Of a stretch of DNA of 64,000 nt, positions 18,133 through 27,043 are shown one piece after another. Both the position numbers and the translations under genes were made by a program. Numbering within the stretch: the stretch's first letter is position 1; each line of letters opens with the position of its first letter. This DNA comes from Halomarina oriensis (lineage in GTDB: Archaea; Halobacteriota; Halobacteria; Halobacteriales; Haloarculaceae). The DNA lies in NCBI RefSeq assembly GCF_009791395.1, contig NZ_WSZK01000011.1, forward strand, positions 1-64,000, read 5' to 3'. The notes below the pieces were generated by a model, which worked only from the letters and a program-made list of their open reading frames with translations, did not search any database and was not told the origin of the DNA.

Positions 18133-18545
18133 TAGCTACGTTCACCTCGTCGCGAACCATCGAGCGGTTCCCGCTCCACTGACCTCGACACCCGGCGAGC
18201 AACGACGGTCGGCCAGGGTCCCTTGTTCCGGCGAACGGGAGTCGGGAAACGTGACGCGAGAAGCGAGCGAGTCGAACTCCCGGGGCAACACGTGTAGCTC
18301 CCACTGGTCGGTCGGAGCCGACAGTCGGTTCCACGGCCGACAGTTCGTCTCGTCGACACGTCACAGCGGCCCCGTCCACGCGCCTCCTCCTCGGAGACGG
18401 ACGCCGACCAGTTCGCCCCTACGCTCTCGTCTATCTACCACTCTGTATTTCGTGAACAACGTTCTTATATGAGGCGCTTGCTAGCACAACCCAAGAGTGG
18501 TTTCACTGGTCAGCACTACCCGAACCGGTCGCAGCTCCGTTCGTC
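18133..18545. other. intergenic, possible distal promoter
   Basis: No credible gene is seen. An A+T-rich element TTCTTATAT (about 18462-18470) is the only promoter-like signal. It is 76 bp before the next start, so it would give a leadered mRNA. Confidence 0.4.
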
Positions 18546-19277
18546 ATGCATACGCACACACTTGCCCCGATCGACACCGCGCTCGAACGCGTCGCCACCG
18601 AACGTCGTGCGCTCGACACCGAACGAGCGGCCTACGAGACGTTCGCCAACCGCGTGGCCCCCCTCGACGTGGCCGTGCCTGCTCACCAGTCGACCGCCTC
18701 ACAGACGCTTCCGTCCGCGGTCGGTGTCGACCGTCGACCCTGCGGTACCGACCCGATCCGCGAGGCGTTCCGCGACACCGTCATGAGCGTCCCGCACTAC
18801 GACGCCGACTACGGTGAATCGCTGTTGGCACACGCGAGCGGGGAACTCAGTCCCGAACTCGCCCGCGGGTTGCAGTCCGATGCTCCACCACCGGGGTTCA
18901 AGCGAACGTTGCTCGACGAAGTCGAAGACGCCATCAAGCGCCGACGAAGCTTGCTCGACCACCTGGTGACCGAGGCCGACTCGCTCGCTGCCGCCCGCTC
19001 AGCACTCCGGGACGTCGTCGCAGGCCTCGACAGCGTGTGGGGTCGTCGCGAGGGAGGGGCTTCCGCCGGGCCGACTCCCGACAAGCTCACCGAGCAGTGT
19101 CGGGCGGTCATCGAGGACCGACAGTCGCTGGTTCAGAACCGGCTGTTCTCGTCGATCCACGACGGTCACGACTTCTGCACGTACCTCTACGGGGACGTCG
19201 ATGGCTGGACGTATCCCGTTCTCTCGGTGGCCGCCTCGCTCCGTCGGGATATTGACGCACTCGATAGCTCGCTCTGA
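18546..19277 (+). CDS. haloarchaeal DUF7260-like helical protein
   Basis: This 243-aa protein is mainly helical. Its N-terminus (residues 1-40, DTALERVATERRALDTERAAYETF) and middle (FKRTLLDEVEDAIKRRRSLLDHLVTEADSLAAARSALRDVV) look like coiled coils. The C-terminus holds a conserved FSSIHDGHDFCTYLYG motif with D/H/C residues. It fits the haloarchaeal conserved-hypothetical family DUF7260. There is no signal peptide or membrane helix. The function is unknown, and it stands alone between intergenic regions of about 400 bp. Confidence 0.75.
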   Translation: MHTHTLAPIDTALERVATERRALDTERAAYETFANRVAPLDVAVPAHQSTASQTLPSAVGVDRRPCGTDPIREAFRDTVMSVPHYDADYGESLLAHASGELSPELARGLQSDAPPPGFKRTLLDEVEDAIKRRRSLLDHLVTEADSLAAARSALRDVVAGLDSVWGRREGGASAGPTPDKLTEQCRAVIEDRQSLVQNRLFSSIHDGHDFCTYLYGDVDGWTYPVLSVAASLRRDIDALDSSL

Positions 19278-19681
19278 CACCGTCGTACCACCGGCGTACC
19301 ACGTAGAGCCTGTCTGTTGTGACGACCCGAGCCAGCGACGAGCGACCGGCAGACACCTCGTGCCGTCTATCGACGGTTCGCCGTTCACCGCTCGCTCCGG
19401 CTCGCGACAGTGGCTCCTTCTCGTGTCGACTCTCGACGCGCAACGCGGGTTGGCGTGTGAACGTCGGTGTCCCGACGGGGAGTGGAACTCTCCGAGGACG
19501 TGTCCTGTGGGTCGCTGAGCCGACATCCGACACGCCGGTCGAACGATGAATCAGGAGGATAAATAACGTTTGGCATGGTGCGGTGTGGTATGACAGCTGG
19601 CCGGTCGGTCGGGAGGTGCTCCGAGTCGGGTCACCGGACGTGAGGTGTACACTTATGCCTCGCCCTACCGTCGGCCGTCGT
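19278..19681. other. intergenic before usp gene
   Basis: No gene is supported. An AGGATAAATAACG element at about 19555-19567 is a possible promoter, over 100 bp before the usp start. The longer frame starting at 19583 is weak. Confidence 0.4.
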
Positions 19682-20146
19682 ATGCGACGCGCACTCGTCG
19701 TCGTCGACCCGACGGATTCGAGCCGTGACCTCCTTCGCGAAGCGGGCGAACTGGCCGCCGGTGTCGGTGCGAACCTCATCGTCCTTTCGCTGCTCACCGA
19801 GGAGGCGTACGAACGGGACCGCGAGATGCTCGACACGATCGCTCGCGAGGAACGAACCGACTACCCCGACGAGTCGATCGCCGACTACGCCGACCGGGCC
19901 GCTGCGGGCCTCGCTGACGACGTGCTCGCGGGCATCGATGTCGAGTACGATCCACGCGGTGTCGTGCTCGACGGTGACGACCGTGGCGCGACCGTCGTCC
20001 GGGTCGCCGAGGAGGCCGGCTGTGACCACGTCTTCCTCGTCGGGAAACGCCGCTCGCCGACCGGAAAGGCGGTGTTCGGCGACACTGCGCAGTCGGTCAT
20101 TCTCAACTTCGGCGGGCGGACGACCGTTGCGATGGCCGACGAGTGA
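19682..20146 (+). CDS. universal stress protein-like (UspA domain)
   Basis: This 154-aa cytosolic protein with an alpha/beta UspA fold starts MRRALVVVDPTDSSRDLLRE and ends with an ATP-site-like segment (HVFLVGKRRSPTGKAVFGDTAQSVIL). The typical G-2x-G-9x-G(S/T) pattern is close to GKRRSPTGKAVFGDTAQS. I start it at 19682 because that gives the canonical beta-1 of the family; an in-frame ATG at 19655 would add nine residues. It is monocistronic. The role is probably nucleotide-binding stress response. Confidence 0.8.
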   Translation: MRRALVVVDPTDSSRDLLREAGELAAGVGANLIVLSLLTEEAYERDREMLDTIAREERTDYPDESIADYADRAAAGLADDVLAGIDVEYDPRGVVLDGDDRGATVVRVAEEAGCDHVFLVGKRRSPTGKAVFGDTAQSVILNFGGRTTVAMADE

Positions 20147-20206
20147 CCCCGGTCACAGTCACACGCGTTCGTCGTCGGGTGTCCGCTCCGTCGACTCGCC
20201 GACCCG

Positions 20207-21202
20207 TCACTCCCCGGCGTCGACGACACACCGGAACCCGATGTTACCGGTCGAGGAGTCGGGGGTGTTCTGTGAGCGGGCCGCAACGCGATAGCGATTG
20301 CAGTACGAGTCGTGACAGAGGTACGACCCGCCGCGCATCACGCGAGCGTCGCCGCTCTCGGGGCCACTCGGATTCTCGCGGGAGTAATCGTCGGTGGTGT
20401 GGTAGTCGGCGCTGAACCAGTCGGCACACCACTCCCAGACGTTCCCCGAGACGTTGAACAGGCCGTAGTCGTTGGGTTCGTAGGCGTCGACCGGTGCGGT
20501 GCCGTGGTAGCCGTCGGCGGCGGTGTCCTCGTCGGGGAACGCCCCCTGCCAGACGTTGCAGCGGTGCTCGCCGTTCGGCGTCAGTTCCTCACCCCACGCG
20601 TACCGCTTTCTCGCGAGCCCACCGCGCGCGGCGAACTCCCACTCGGCTTCGGTTGGCAGGCGTTTCCCCGCCCAGTCCGCGTAAGCGACGGCGTCGCGGT
20701 GGGAGACGTGCGTGACCGGGTGGTCGAGCCGGTCGTCGAGGGCGTTCGACGACGGCCCCTCGGGGCGGAACCAGCGGGCACCTTCGACGGCCAGCCACCA
20801 CGGTGTGGCCGCGACCGAGTCCAGCACCCCTGATTCGTCTTCCGGAGCCACGAAATCCTGAAACACGAACGACCAGCCGAAGCGCTCGGCGTCGGTCGTG
20901 TAGTCCGTGTCGCGGACGAATCGAAGGAACTCCCGAACGGTCACCGCGTGTCGGTCGACGAGAAACGGGTCAAGGGTGACTTCGCGGGGAGGCCCTTCGC
21001 CGTCCTGTGGGAAGCCGACGCCGTCGTCGGTCCCCATCGTGAACGTGCCGCCGTCGAGTCGGACCATCCCGGTCGTGCGAACCTTGCCGACCGACGTCGG
21101 TTCGGCCGTCACACTCGCGTCCCGCGTCGCGTCAGTCTCGCCCGTGTCACGGCTCGCCGAACAGCAGGGTGGGTCGCCGGCCGTTGGCCCGTCGTCGCTC
21201 AT
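20207..21202 (-). CDS. formylglycine-generating enzyme (sulfatase activator)
   Basis: This 331-aa FGE/SUMF-family oxidase converts the cysteine of a sulfatase CxPSR motif into formylglycine with O2 and copper. The C-terminal active-site block RGGSYLCHDSYCNRYRVAAR (290-309) matches eukaryotic and aerobic FGE: both catalytic cysteines, C296 and C301, are present with the same five-residue spacing. The QNTPDSSTGNIGFRC segment follows. Other FGE marks are GGTFTMGTD (51-59), RLPTEAEWEFAARGG (181-195) and NVSGNVWEWCADWF. It has no signal, so it acts in the cytosol. Two sulfatases (24166, 54250) are its evident substrates. It is divergent from dgoD. Confidence 0.96.
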   Translation of the reverse strand: MSDDGPTAGDPPCCSASRDTGETDATRDASVTAEPTSVGKVRTTGMVRLDGGTFTMGTDDGVGFPQDGEGPPREVTLDPFLVDRHAVTVREFLRFVRDTDYTTDAERFGWSFVFQDFVAPEDESGVLDSVAATPWWLAVEGARWFRPEGPSSNALDDRLDHPVTHVSHRDAVAYADWAGKRLPTEAEWEFAARGGLARKRYAWGEELTPNGEHRCNVWQGAFPDEDTAADGYHGTAPVDAYEPNDYGLFNVSGNVWEWCADWFSADYHTTDDYSRENPSGPESGDARVMRGGSYLCHDSYCNRYRVAARSQNTPDSSTGNIGFRCVVDAGE

Positions 21203-21251
21203 GGTCGACGTCTCCCGGCGGAGCAGGATAAACGTTCAGCCTGTGCCGGCA

Positions 21252-21281
21252 GCGACGAGTAAAGAGCTAATAGCTCGTCGC
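21252..21281. promoter_or_regulatory. nested palindrome over the dgoD promoter
   Basis: The outer arms GCGACGAG (21252-21259) and CTCGTCGC (21274-21281) enclose the palindrome GAGCTA-A-TAGCTC (21264-21276). The centre (CTAATAG) lies about 30-35 bp before the ATG at 21301, where a TATA box is expected. This would let a repressor block transcription factor binding. It is in the 98-bp region shared with the divergent FGE gene, so it may control both. Confidence 0.6.
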
Positions 21282-21300
21282 CGATTGTCCCTGACACGCA

Positions 21301-22452
21301 ATGGTGACTATCGTCGACTACGACCTCTACCAGGTGCCGCCACGGTGGTTGTTCCTCCGCCTCGAAACGAGCGACGGCCGGGTCGGCTGGGGTGAACCCG
21401 TCGTCGAGGGACGCGCCCGGACGGTCAAGACGGCCGTCGAGGAACTGCTCGACACCTACCTGCTCGGGTCGGACCCCGACCCCATCGAGGACCACTGGCA
21501 GACGATGTACCGTGGCGGGTTCTACCGCGGTGGCCCGGTGCTCATGTCGGCCATCGCCGGTATCGACCAGGCGCTGTGGGACCTCAAGGGCAAGCAGTTC
21601 GGCGCGCCCGTCTACGAACTGCTCGGCGGGAAGGCACGGAACCGCGTGCAGGTCTACCAGTGGGTCGGCGGGGACCGGCCCAGCGAGGTAGCCGATGCCG
21701 CCCGTCGACAGGTCGACTCGGGGCTCACCGCCGTGAAAATGAACGGGACGCCGGAGTTCCGGGCCATCGACACGCCTGCAGCGGTCGAAGCGGCCGCTGA
21801 TCGCCTTCGCGAGGTTCGTGAGACGGTCGGTCCCGAGGTCGGTGTCGGCGTCGACTTCCACGGCCGCGTCTCGAAGTCGATGGCCAAGCGCCTCGCCCGT
21901 GCGCTCGACCCGCACGACCCGATGTTCCTCGAAGAGCCGGTCACGCCCGGTCACGACGAAGCGCTCACAGCGCTCGCGGCACACACGACGACACCCATCG
22001 CCACGGGCGAACGCCACTACTCGCGGTGGGATTTCAAACCGCTACTCGAATCGGGTGCGGTCGACGTGGTTCAGCCGGACCTCTCACACGCCGGCGGTAT
22101 CACCGAGGTACGGAAGATCGCCGCGATGGCCGAGGCCTACGACGTGGCGCTCGCCCCCCACTGCCCGCTCGGTCCCATCGCCTTCGCCGCGTGTCTACAG
22201 GTTGATGCCGTCGCGCACAACGCGCTCATCCAAGAACAGAGCCTCAACATCCACTACAACGAGACGGCCGACGTGCTCGACTATCTCGCCGACCCGTCGG
22301 TGTTCGACTACGGCGATGGGTTCGTCGATCTCCCGGAGGAACCGGGGCTGGGTATCGCCATCGACGACGCCGCCGTCCGTGAGCGGGCCGGCGACGTCGA
22401 CTGGCACAACCCCGTCTGGCGTCACGACGACGGCAGCGTCGCGGAGTGGTGA
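21301..22452 (+). CDS. dgoD: D-galactonate dehydratase-like enolase-superfamily enzyme
   Basis: This 383-aa enzyme converts an aldonate to 2-keto-3-deoxy sugar acid. It follows E. coli DgoD almost collinearly: N-terminal VPPRWLFLRLETSDGRVGWG and YRGGFYRGGPVLMSAIAGID, then metal/catalytic residues D185 and H187 (DFHGRVS), E211 (LEEPV), E237 (TGER) and H287 (APHCPLGPI), and the C-terminal VWRHDDGSVAEW. Galactonate is therefore the best substrate guess, although gluconate or other aldonates are possible. It probably feeds a semi-phosphorylative Entner-Doudoroff route encoded elsewhere. A palindrome overlaps its promoter. A broken SDR gene overlaps its 3' end. Confidence 0.92.
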   Translation: MVTIVDYDLYQVPPRWLFLRLETSDGRVGWGEPVVEGRARTVKTAVEELLDTYLLGSDPDPIEDHWQTMYRGGFYRGGPVLMSAIAGIDQALWDLKGKQFGAPVYELLGGKARNRVQVYQWVGGDRPSEVADAARRQVDSGLTAVKMNGTPEFRAIDTPAAVEAAADRLREVRETVGPEVGVGVDFHGRVSKSMAKRLARALDPHDPMFLEEPVTPGHDEALTALAAHTTTPIATGERHYSRWDFKPLLESGAVDVVQPDLSHAGGITEVRKIAAMAEAYDVALAPHCPLGPIAFAACLQVDAVAHNALIQEQSLNIHYNETADVLDYLADPSVFDYGDGFVDLPEEPGLGIAIDDAAVRERAGDVDWHNPVWRHDDGSVAEW

Positions 22453-23211
22453 CGGTGGTGGACGACGACCGCTCCACCCAGAACACCTTCGATACCGTCG
22501 CCACGCCTCGCTTCGACGACCCGACCACGAACGCCGTTCCCGGCCGGTTCGACGGGAAGACCGCACTCGTCACGGGCAGCACGCGCGGCATGGGCGCGGG
22601 GATGGCCCGACGGTTCGCGGCGGAGGGTGCGAGCGTCGTCGTGACCGACCGTTCCGCGGAGTCCGGCGAAACTGTCGCGACTGACATCCGCGGGGTCGGT
22701 GGCGAGGCTCGGTTCGTCCGGGCGGACATGCGCGACCCCGACGACATCGAGGCACTCGTCAAGGCGACTGTCGAGACGTCTGGCTCGTTGGACGTACTCG
22801 TCAACAACACCGGCGTCCAGACCGAGACGACCGCAGAGGAAGCGACGGCCGAGGACTGGGCGTTCGTCGTCGAGACGGACGTCCGCTCGTTCTAGCGCTG
22901 TACGAAACACGCCGCTCCACATCTCTCCCGAGGAGCGAGCGTCGTCAACACCTCCGCGAACCACGCGTCTCTGACCCGGCTGGGTCGAAATCGCCCGCAC
23001 CCGCGAAGAGTTGGTCGACGCCGACCGCCAGCGCGTCGAGGCGATGTATCCAGTCGGCCGCATCGGAACGCCCGCCGACGACGCGGGCATCGTGGCCTTC
23101 CTCGCCAGCGACGACGCGGCGTTCGTCACCGGGGCGAGTCTCCTCGTCGACGGCGGGCGTGGTGCCGTCACGGAAAACAAGGCGTTCCTCGACTTTCGCG
23201 AGCGAGGGTAG
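22446..23211 (+). pseudogene. SDR dehydrogenase with internal deletion
   Basis: The 5' part has a good Rossmann start (TALVTGSTRGMGAGMARRFA), NNTGVQ and the DVR segment, but stops after VETDVRSF (22895). A residual HISPEERASSTPP-type stretch lies out of frame. The 3' part resumes from about 22980 as VEIARTREELVDADRQRVEA then MYPVGRIGTPADDAG, the normal SDR C-terminus ending at 23211. The missing piece is where Ser-Tyr-xxx-Lys should be, so the product would be inactive. It began as a translationally coupled partner of dgoD (7-bp overlap, GTG start), perhaps a sugar dehydrogenase. Confidence 0.82.
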
Positions 23212-23256
23212 TTCGGCGGGCGCGGAGTCGACGGTCGATGAACTACCGTCGTCCTG

Positions 23257-24039
23257 TCAGGCGTCGCCGTAGCGGTGTTTCCAGTTGTCGATGGGCTGTT
23301 GACCGCCATCGACACGCAGTTCGTGGCCGTTGACGTAGTCGCTCGCGGGCGCACAGAGGAACTGGACGGCGTCGGCGATCTCCGCCGAGCGGGCGAACCG
23401 TCCGAGCGGGTTGAGGTCGAGGATCTGCTCGCGGGTCGCGGCCTCGAAATCGGCGGTCATCCGCGTATCCGTCCACCCCGGCGCGACGGCGTTCACCCTG
23501 ATACCGTCCCGGCCGAGTTCGAGCGCCAGCGTCTTCGTCAACCCGAGTAGCGCGAACTTCGCCACGTCGTACTGTGGCGACATCCCCACACCGTTTTTCG
23601 TGTGAATCGAGGTGATGTTGACGACCTTCCCGTAGCCCTGCTCGACCATCCCGTCGAGCGCGTGCTTAGTGCAGTAGATGGCCCCGCGGAGATGGGTGTC
23701 GAGGTTGAGGTTCCAGAACGTGTCGTCCGGTTCGTTACGGAAGCGGTCGCCCTGCCCGACGCCGGCATTGTTGACGACGATGTCGATGGTCCCGAACTGG
23801 TCGGTTCCACGTTCGACCATCGCCTGCACTGCTGACTCGTCGCTCACGTCACACGCTATCCCGATTGCCTCGCCACTCCGTTCATCGATACGCTCGACCG
23901 TCTCCTCGGCCGGCCCCGAATCGAGGTCGTTGACGACGACGCTCGCACCGTTCGTGGCGAGTCGCTCGGCGATAGCTCGCCCGTTTCCTCGTCCCGCACC
24001 CGTCACGAGTGCGACGCTGTCACTGAGGTCGGTCTGCAT
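23257..24039 (-). CDS. short-chain dehydrogenase (sugar/glucose 1-dehydrogenase-like)
   Basis: This 260-aa classical SDR has the nucleotide motif VTGAGRGNGRAIAERL (about 11-26), NNAGVGQ (about 88-94), the catalytic serine in ITSIHTKNG and YDVAKFALLG (Tyr-xxx-Lys, about 153-157), followed by the APGW turn. A D at the end of beta-2 (NDLDS) favours NAD(H). The start at 24039 (MQTDLSDSVALVTG) is preferred; the longer frame to 24156 has no support. It is divergent from the sulfatase and next to a second, deleted SDR. It probably oxidises a sugar or its lactone precursor in the island's pathway; the substrate is unknown. Confidence 0.9.
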   Translation of the reverse strand: MQTDLSDSVALVTGAGRGNGRAIAERLATNGASVVVNDLDSGPAEETVERIDERSGEAIGIACDVSDESAVQAMVERGTDQFGTIDIVVNNAGVGQGDRFRNEPDDTFWNLNLDTHLRGAIYCTKHALDGMVEQGYGKVVNITSIHTKNGVGMSPQYDVAKFALLGLTKTLALELGRDGIRVNAVAPGWTDTRMTADFEAATREQILDLNPLGRFARSAEIADAVQFLCAPASDYVNGHELRVDGGQQPIDNWKHRYGDA

Positions 24040-24134
24040 ACGCGTCGCTGTCGGCGAAAGCACTAACGCGTTCAGGTTCCGGCAGCGACGACTCACCGAC
24101 GGCCGAGCGGGACGCGGGTGGTGGCTCGCCCGGC

Positions 24135-24140
24135 AATTAA
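24135..24140 (+). promoter_or_regulatory. TATA-like element of sulfatase gene
   Basis: AATTAA lies 26-31 bp before the ATG at 24166, consistent with a leaderless sulfatase mRNA. Confidence 0.45.
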
Positions 24141-24165
24141 GTAGTGACCCAACCATCCGTCAGCA

Positions 24166-25749
24166 ATGCGCGTGTTGCTCGTCGACATCGACTCGCTGCG
24201 CCCGGACCATCTCGGCTGTTACGGCTACTCTCGTGACACCTCGCCGACTATCGACCGTGTCGCCGCCGACGGCGTCCGCTTCGAGAACTGCTTCGTCTCG
24301 GACTCGCCATGTCTCCCCTCGCGGACGGCGCTGGCGACCGGTCGCCACGGCATCGACACCGGCGTCGTCACCCACTTCGGCGAGGGACAGTGGTACGATA
24401 ACCCCGGGAGTGGTCACGACCCGGACCCCGACCGGCCGCTCGCGTTTCAACACCTCGCACAGCACGGGGTCCGTACGGCGTCGGTGAGCAGTTTCACGCA
24501 GCGCCACATGGCGTATCACTTCGCTGCGGGGTTTCAAGAGTCGATCCAACCGACCGCCGAGACCGGGCTGCTGGCGGTCGAGGACGCGAGCGACGTGACC
24601 GACGCGGCGCTGACGTGGCTCGGCAGTCACGCGACCGAGGACGACTGGCTCCTCCACGTCAACTACTGGGACGTCCACCACCCGTATCAGGGCGTTACCG
24701 AGCACGTCGACGCCGTTCGCGACTCGGGGCCGGCTCCGGACTGGCCGGACGAAGCGGCGCTCGCGGCTCAGGAGGGAATGACAGGGACGCGTACTCGCGA
24801 ACTGTGGCCCAACCCGGCGGAACTCGACGCCGACTGGTACGACGAGAAGTACGGCGAGCGGCCGATGCCGGAGGCGTTCGACTCACGCGAGGACGTCAAG
24901 CAGGTTGTCGACGGCTACGACGCCGCGATCCGAAAGGTCGACGCGGCGGTTGCGGACCTCCTCGACGCGCTCGATGCCCACGGCGTCCGTGAGGAGACAG
25001 TAGTGATCGTGACGGCCGACCACGGCGAGGCGCTCGGCGAACACGGTATCTACGCCGAACACGCTCTGCCGCATCCGGCCTGTCAGCGCGTCCCGCTCGT
25101 GGTGTCGTGGCCCGGTCCGACTGCCGAGTCATCGACCGAGTCAGATGCCGACGACGAGAGTGTGGGACCGTCGGTCGACGGCTACGTCTACCAGTTCGAC
25201 CTCGTCGCGACGCTCTGTGACCTGCTCGACGTTCCCGTTCCGTCCGGGTGGGCCGCCGAGTCCTTCCGCGAAGCGCTCACGCCGAACGATCGCCCGTTCG
25301 CTGGCCGGGAGCAGGTGGTGTGTGGACACGGCATCTACACGTTCGGCCGGGCGCTGTACGCCGACGGCTGGATGTACGCCCGTCTGCTCCATCCCGGCGT
25401 GTTCTCGCTGCCGGGCCAGTACAACGACCCTGCGCTCCCGAACGACGGTCTCGAACTGCTGCACGACCTCGACGCCGACCCCCACGGGAGCGAGAACCTC
25501 GTCGCCGAGCGGCCGGAGCGGGCCGCCGAGATGCGCGCCCGGATGGACCGGTGGCTCGCCGACCGACTCGGGGAGCGGTGGCCCGACCATCGGCCGGTCG
25601 AGACGGTCGGCCGGGACCCGCTAGCGGCGATGTGCCCTGCCGGTCCGTACCTCTACGTCGACCCTGACGACCTGCTGGCGCTCTACCACGAGCGTGACGA
25701 CGACCAGCGCGCGGACCGACTGCGTGCGACGCTATCGCGCCACGAGTGA
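24166..25749 (+). CDS. sulfatase, CxPSR type (sulfatase 1)
   Basis: This 527-aa type I sulfatase removes sulfate esters from sugars. The activation motif is CLPSR (C49-R53) in SDSPCLPSRTALATGRHG. Metal ligands are visible in VDIDSLRPDH (residues 6-15) and VIVTADHGEALGEHG (about 283-297). It has no signal peptide, so it acts in the cytosol on imported oligosaccharides and can meet the local FGE there. Length and the C-terminal half with FDLVATLCDLLDVPVPSGW are typical. The sugar specificity cannot be predicted. It is a distant paralogue of the sulfatase at 54250. Confidence 0.95.
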   Translation: MRVLLVDIDSLRPDHLGCYGYSRDTSPTIDRVAADGVRFENCFVSDSPCLPSRTALATGRHGIDTGVVTHFGEGQWYDNPGSGHDPDPDRPLAFQHLAQHGVRTASVSSFTQRHMAYHFAAGFQESIQPTAETGLLAVEDASDVTDAALTWLGSHATEDDWLLHVNYWDVHHPYQGVTEHVDAVRDSGPAPDWPDEAALAAQEGMTGTRTRELWPNPAELDADWYDEKYGERPMPEAFDSREDVKQVVDGYDAAIRKVDAAVADLLDALDAHGVREETVVIVTADHGEALGEHGIYAEHALPHPACQRVPLVVSWPGPTAESSTESDADDESVGPSVDGYVYQFDLVATLCDLLDVPVPSGWAAESFREALTPNDRPFAGREQVVCGHGIYTFGRALYADGWMYARLLHPGVFSLPGQYNDPALPNDGLELLHDLDADPHGSENLVAERPERAAEMRARMDRWLADRLGERWPDHRPVETVGRDPLAAMCPAGPYLYVDPDDLLALYHERDDDQRADRLRATLSRHE

Positions 25750-25829
25750 CGACCCGACCTGTCGCCCCTCGGCTCTGCTGCGCCGACCGACCGACGCTAG
25801 CGGCCACCGTTGCCGCCCGATGGCCAATA

Positions 25830-25836
25830 CTTAAAT
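25830..25836 (+). promoter_or_regulatory. TATA-like element of the epimerase gene
   Basis: CTTAAAT lies about 100 bp before the chosen ATG at 25933. It would give a 5' leader of about 70 nt, which is unusual here. An upstream start within that leader would be an alternative. Confidence 0.4.
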
Positions 25837-25932
25837 CGGTGCTCGTCGAAGCGAGTTCTGAGAACGTCCGAACTGCGAGCGAACCACACCACCAGTTCGC
25901 GCGAACTACCCACTGTCAGGAGCACTCACCAC

Positions 25933-26973
25933 ATGACTCAACCCGACCTCGGAGCGATCGAGACTGAAGCACAGCTAACTGACGCACTGACCGCGCCGTA
26001 CCCGGAGGACGTCGAATTCGCAAAACGGCTCGACGGCGACGTCATGATTCTCGGGGCGGCCGGAAAGATGGGGCCGTCGCTGGCCGGGCGTATCTTACGG
26101 GCGAGCGACCGGGCGGACGTCGATAGAACGGTCTACGCGGTCTCCCGGTTCTCCGACTCCGAGACGAGAGAGGTACTCGACTCGCACGGTGCCGAGACGA
26201 TCGCGGCGGACCTCCTCTCGGAGGAGTCGCTGGCCGCGCTGCCGGACTGTAAGAACGTCATCTACATGGTCGGAACGAAGTTCGGCACCGGAGGGCGCGA
26301 ACCGCAGACGTGGGCGATCAACGCCTACCTGCCGGGGGACATCGCTCGCCGGTTCGAGAACTCGCGGATCGTCGCGTTCTCGACCGGCAACGTATACCCC
26401 CCGGTTCTCGTCGAGTCGGGGGGGCCGACGGAGGACGACGAGACGGGACCGGTCGGGGAGTACGCACAGTCGTGTCTGGGCAGGGAGCGTGTCTTCCAGT
26501 ACTTCAGTGAGGAGAACGACACGCCCGTCTGCCTCTTCCGGCTGAACTACGCCGTCGAAGCGCGGTACGGGGTGCTGACCGACATCGCGAAGTGGGTGCG
26601 TGACGGCGACCCCGTCCCCTTGGACATGGGATACGTCAACGTCGTCTGGCAGGGGGACGCGAACTCCGTCTGTTTCCGCTCGCTGGAGTTCGCCGACTCC
26701 CCCGCGAAACCGCTCAACGTGACCGGTCCCGAGATACTCTCTGTACGTGACATCGCCGAGCGGTTCGCGGACCGGTTCGACACCGACGTCAGGTTCGACG
26801 GGGAGGAACACGAGACGGCACTCCTCAGCGACGCCAGTCGATGTCACGAGCGCTACGGCGAGCCGAAGGTCTCCGTCGACGAGGTCGTCGACCTGGTCGC
26901 GTCGTGGGTCGAAGCCGACCGGCCGATGATGGACAAACCCACGAAGTTCCACGTTCGGAGCGGGGAGTTCTGA
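25933..26973 (+). CDS. NAD-dependent epimerase/dehydratase-like (extended SDR)
   Basis: This 346-aa protein has a Rossmann motif GAAGKMGPSLAGRIL (41-55), a FSTGNVYPP segment (149-157) and the usual extended-SDR C-terminal part (LNVTGPEILSVRDIAERFADRF). The catalytic YxxxK is instead Y177-A-Q-S-C181 (EYAQSCLGRERVF), so the usual lysine is missing. This may be a family-specific alteration, with altered chemistry or a non-catalytic role. The start at 25933 (MTQPDLGAIE) is preferred over 25810. Its place between sulfatase 1 and the DUF1080 gene points to nucleotide-free sugar or sugar-acid metabolism. Confidence 0.85.
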   Translation: MTQPDLGAIETEAQLTDALTAPYPEDVEFAKRLDGDVMILGAAGKMGPSLAGRILRASDRADVDRTVYAVSRFSDSETREVLDSHGAETIAADLLSEESLAALPDCKNVIYMVGTKFGTGGREPQTWAINAYLPGDIARRFENSRIVAFSTGNVYPPVLVESGGPTEDDETGPVGEYAQSCLGRERVFQYFSEENDTPVCLFRLNYAVEARYGVLTDIAKWVRDGDPVPLDMGYVNVVWQGDANSVCFRSLEFADSPAKPLNVTGPEILSVRDIAERFADRFDTDVRFDGEEHETALLSDASRCHERYGEPKVSVDEVVDLVASWVEADRPMMDKPTKFHVRSGEF

Positions 26974-27043
26974 ACGGCCGGCCGCGGCTACTGGCTGGGA
27001 GTCTCGAACGCGATGCCTGTCGAACACCGTCGAAATGCCGCTC

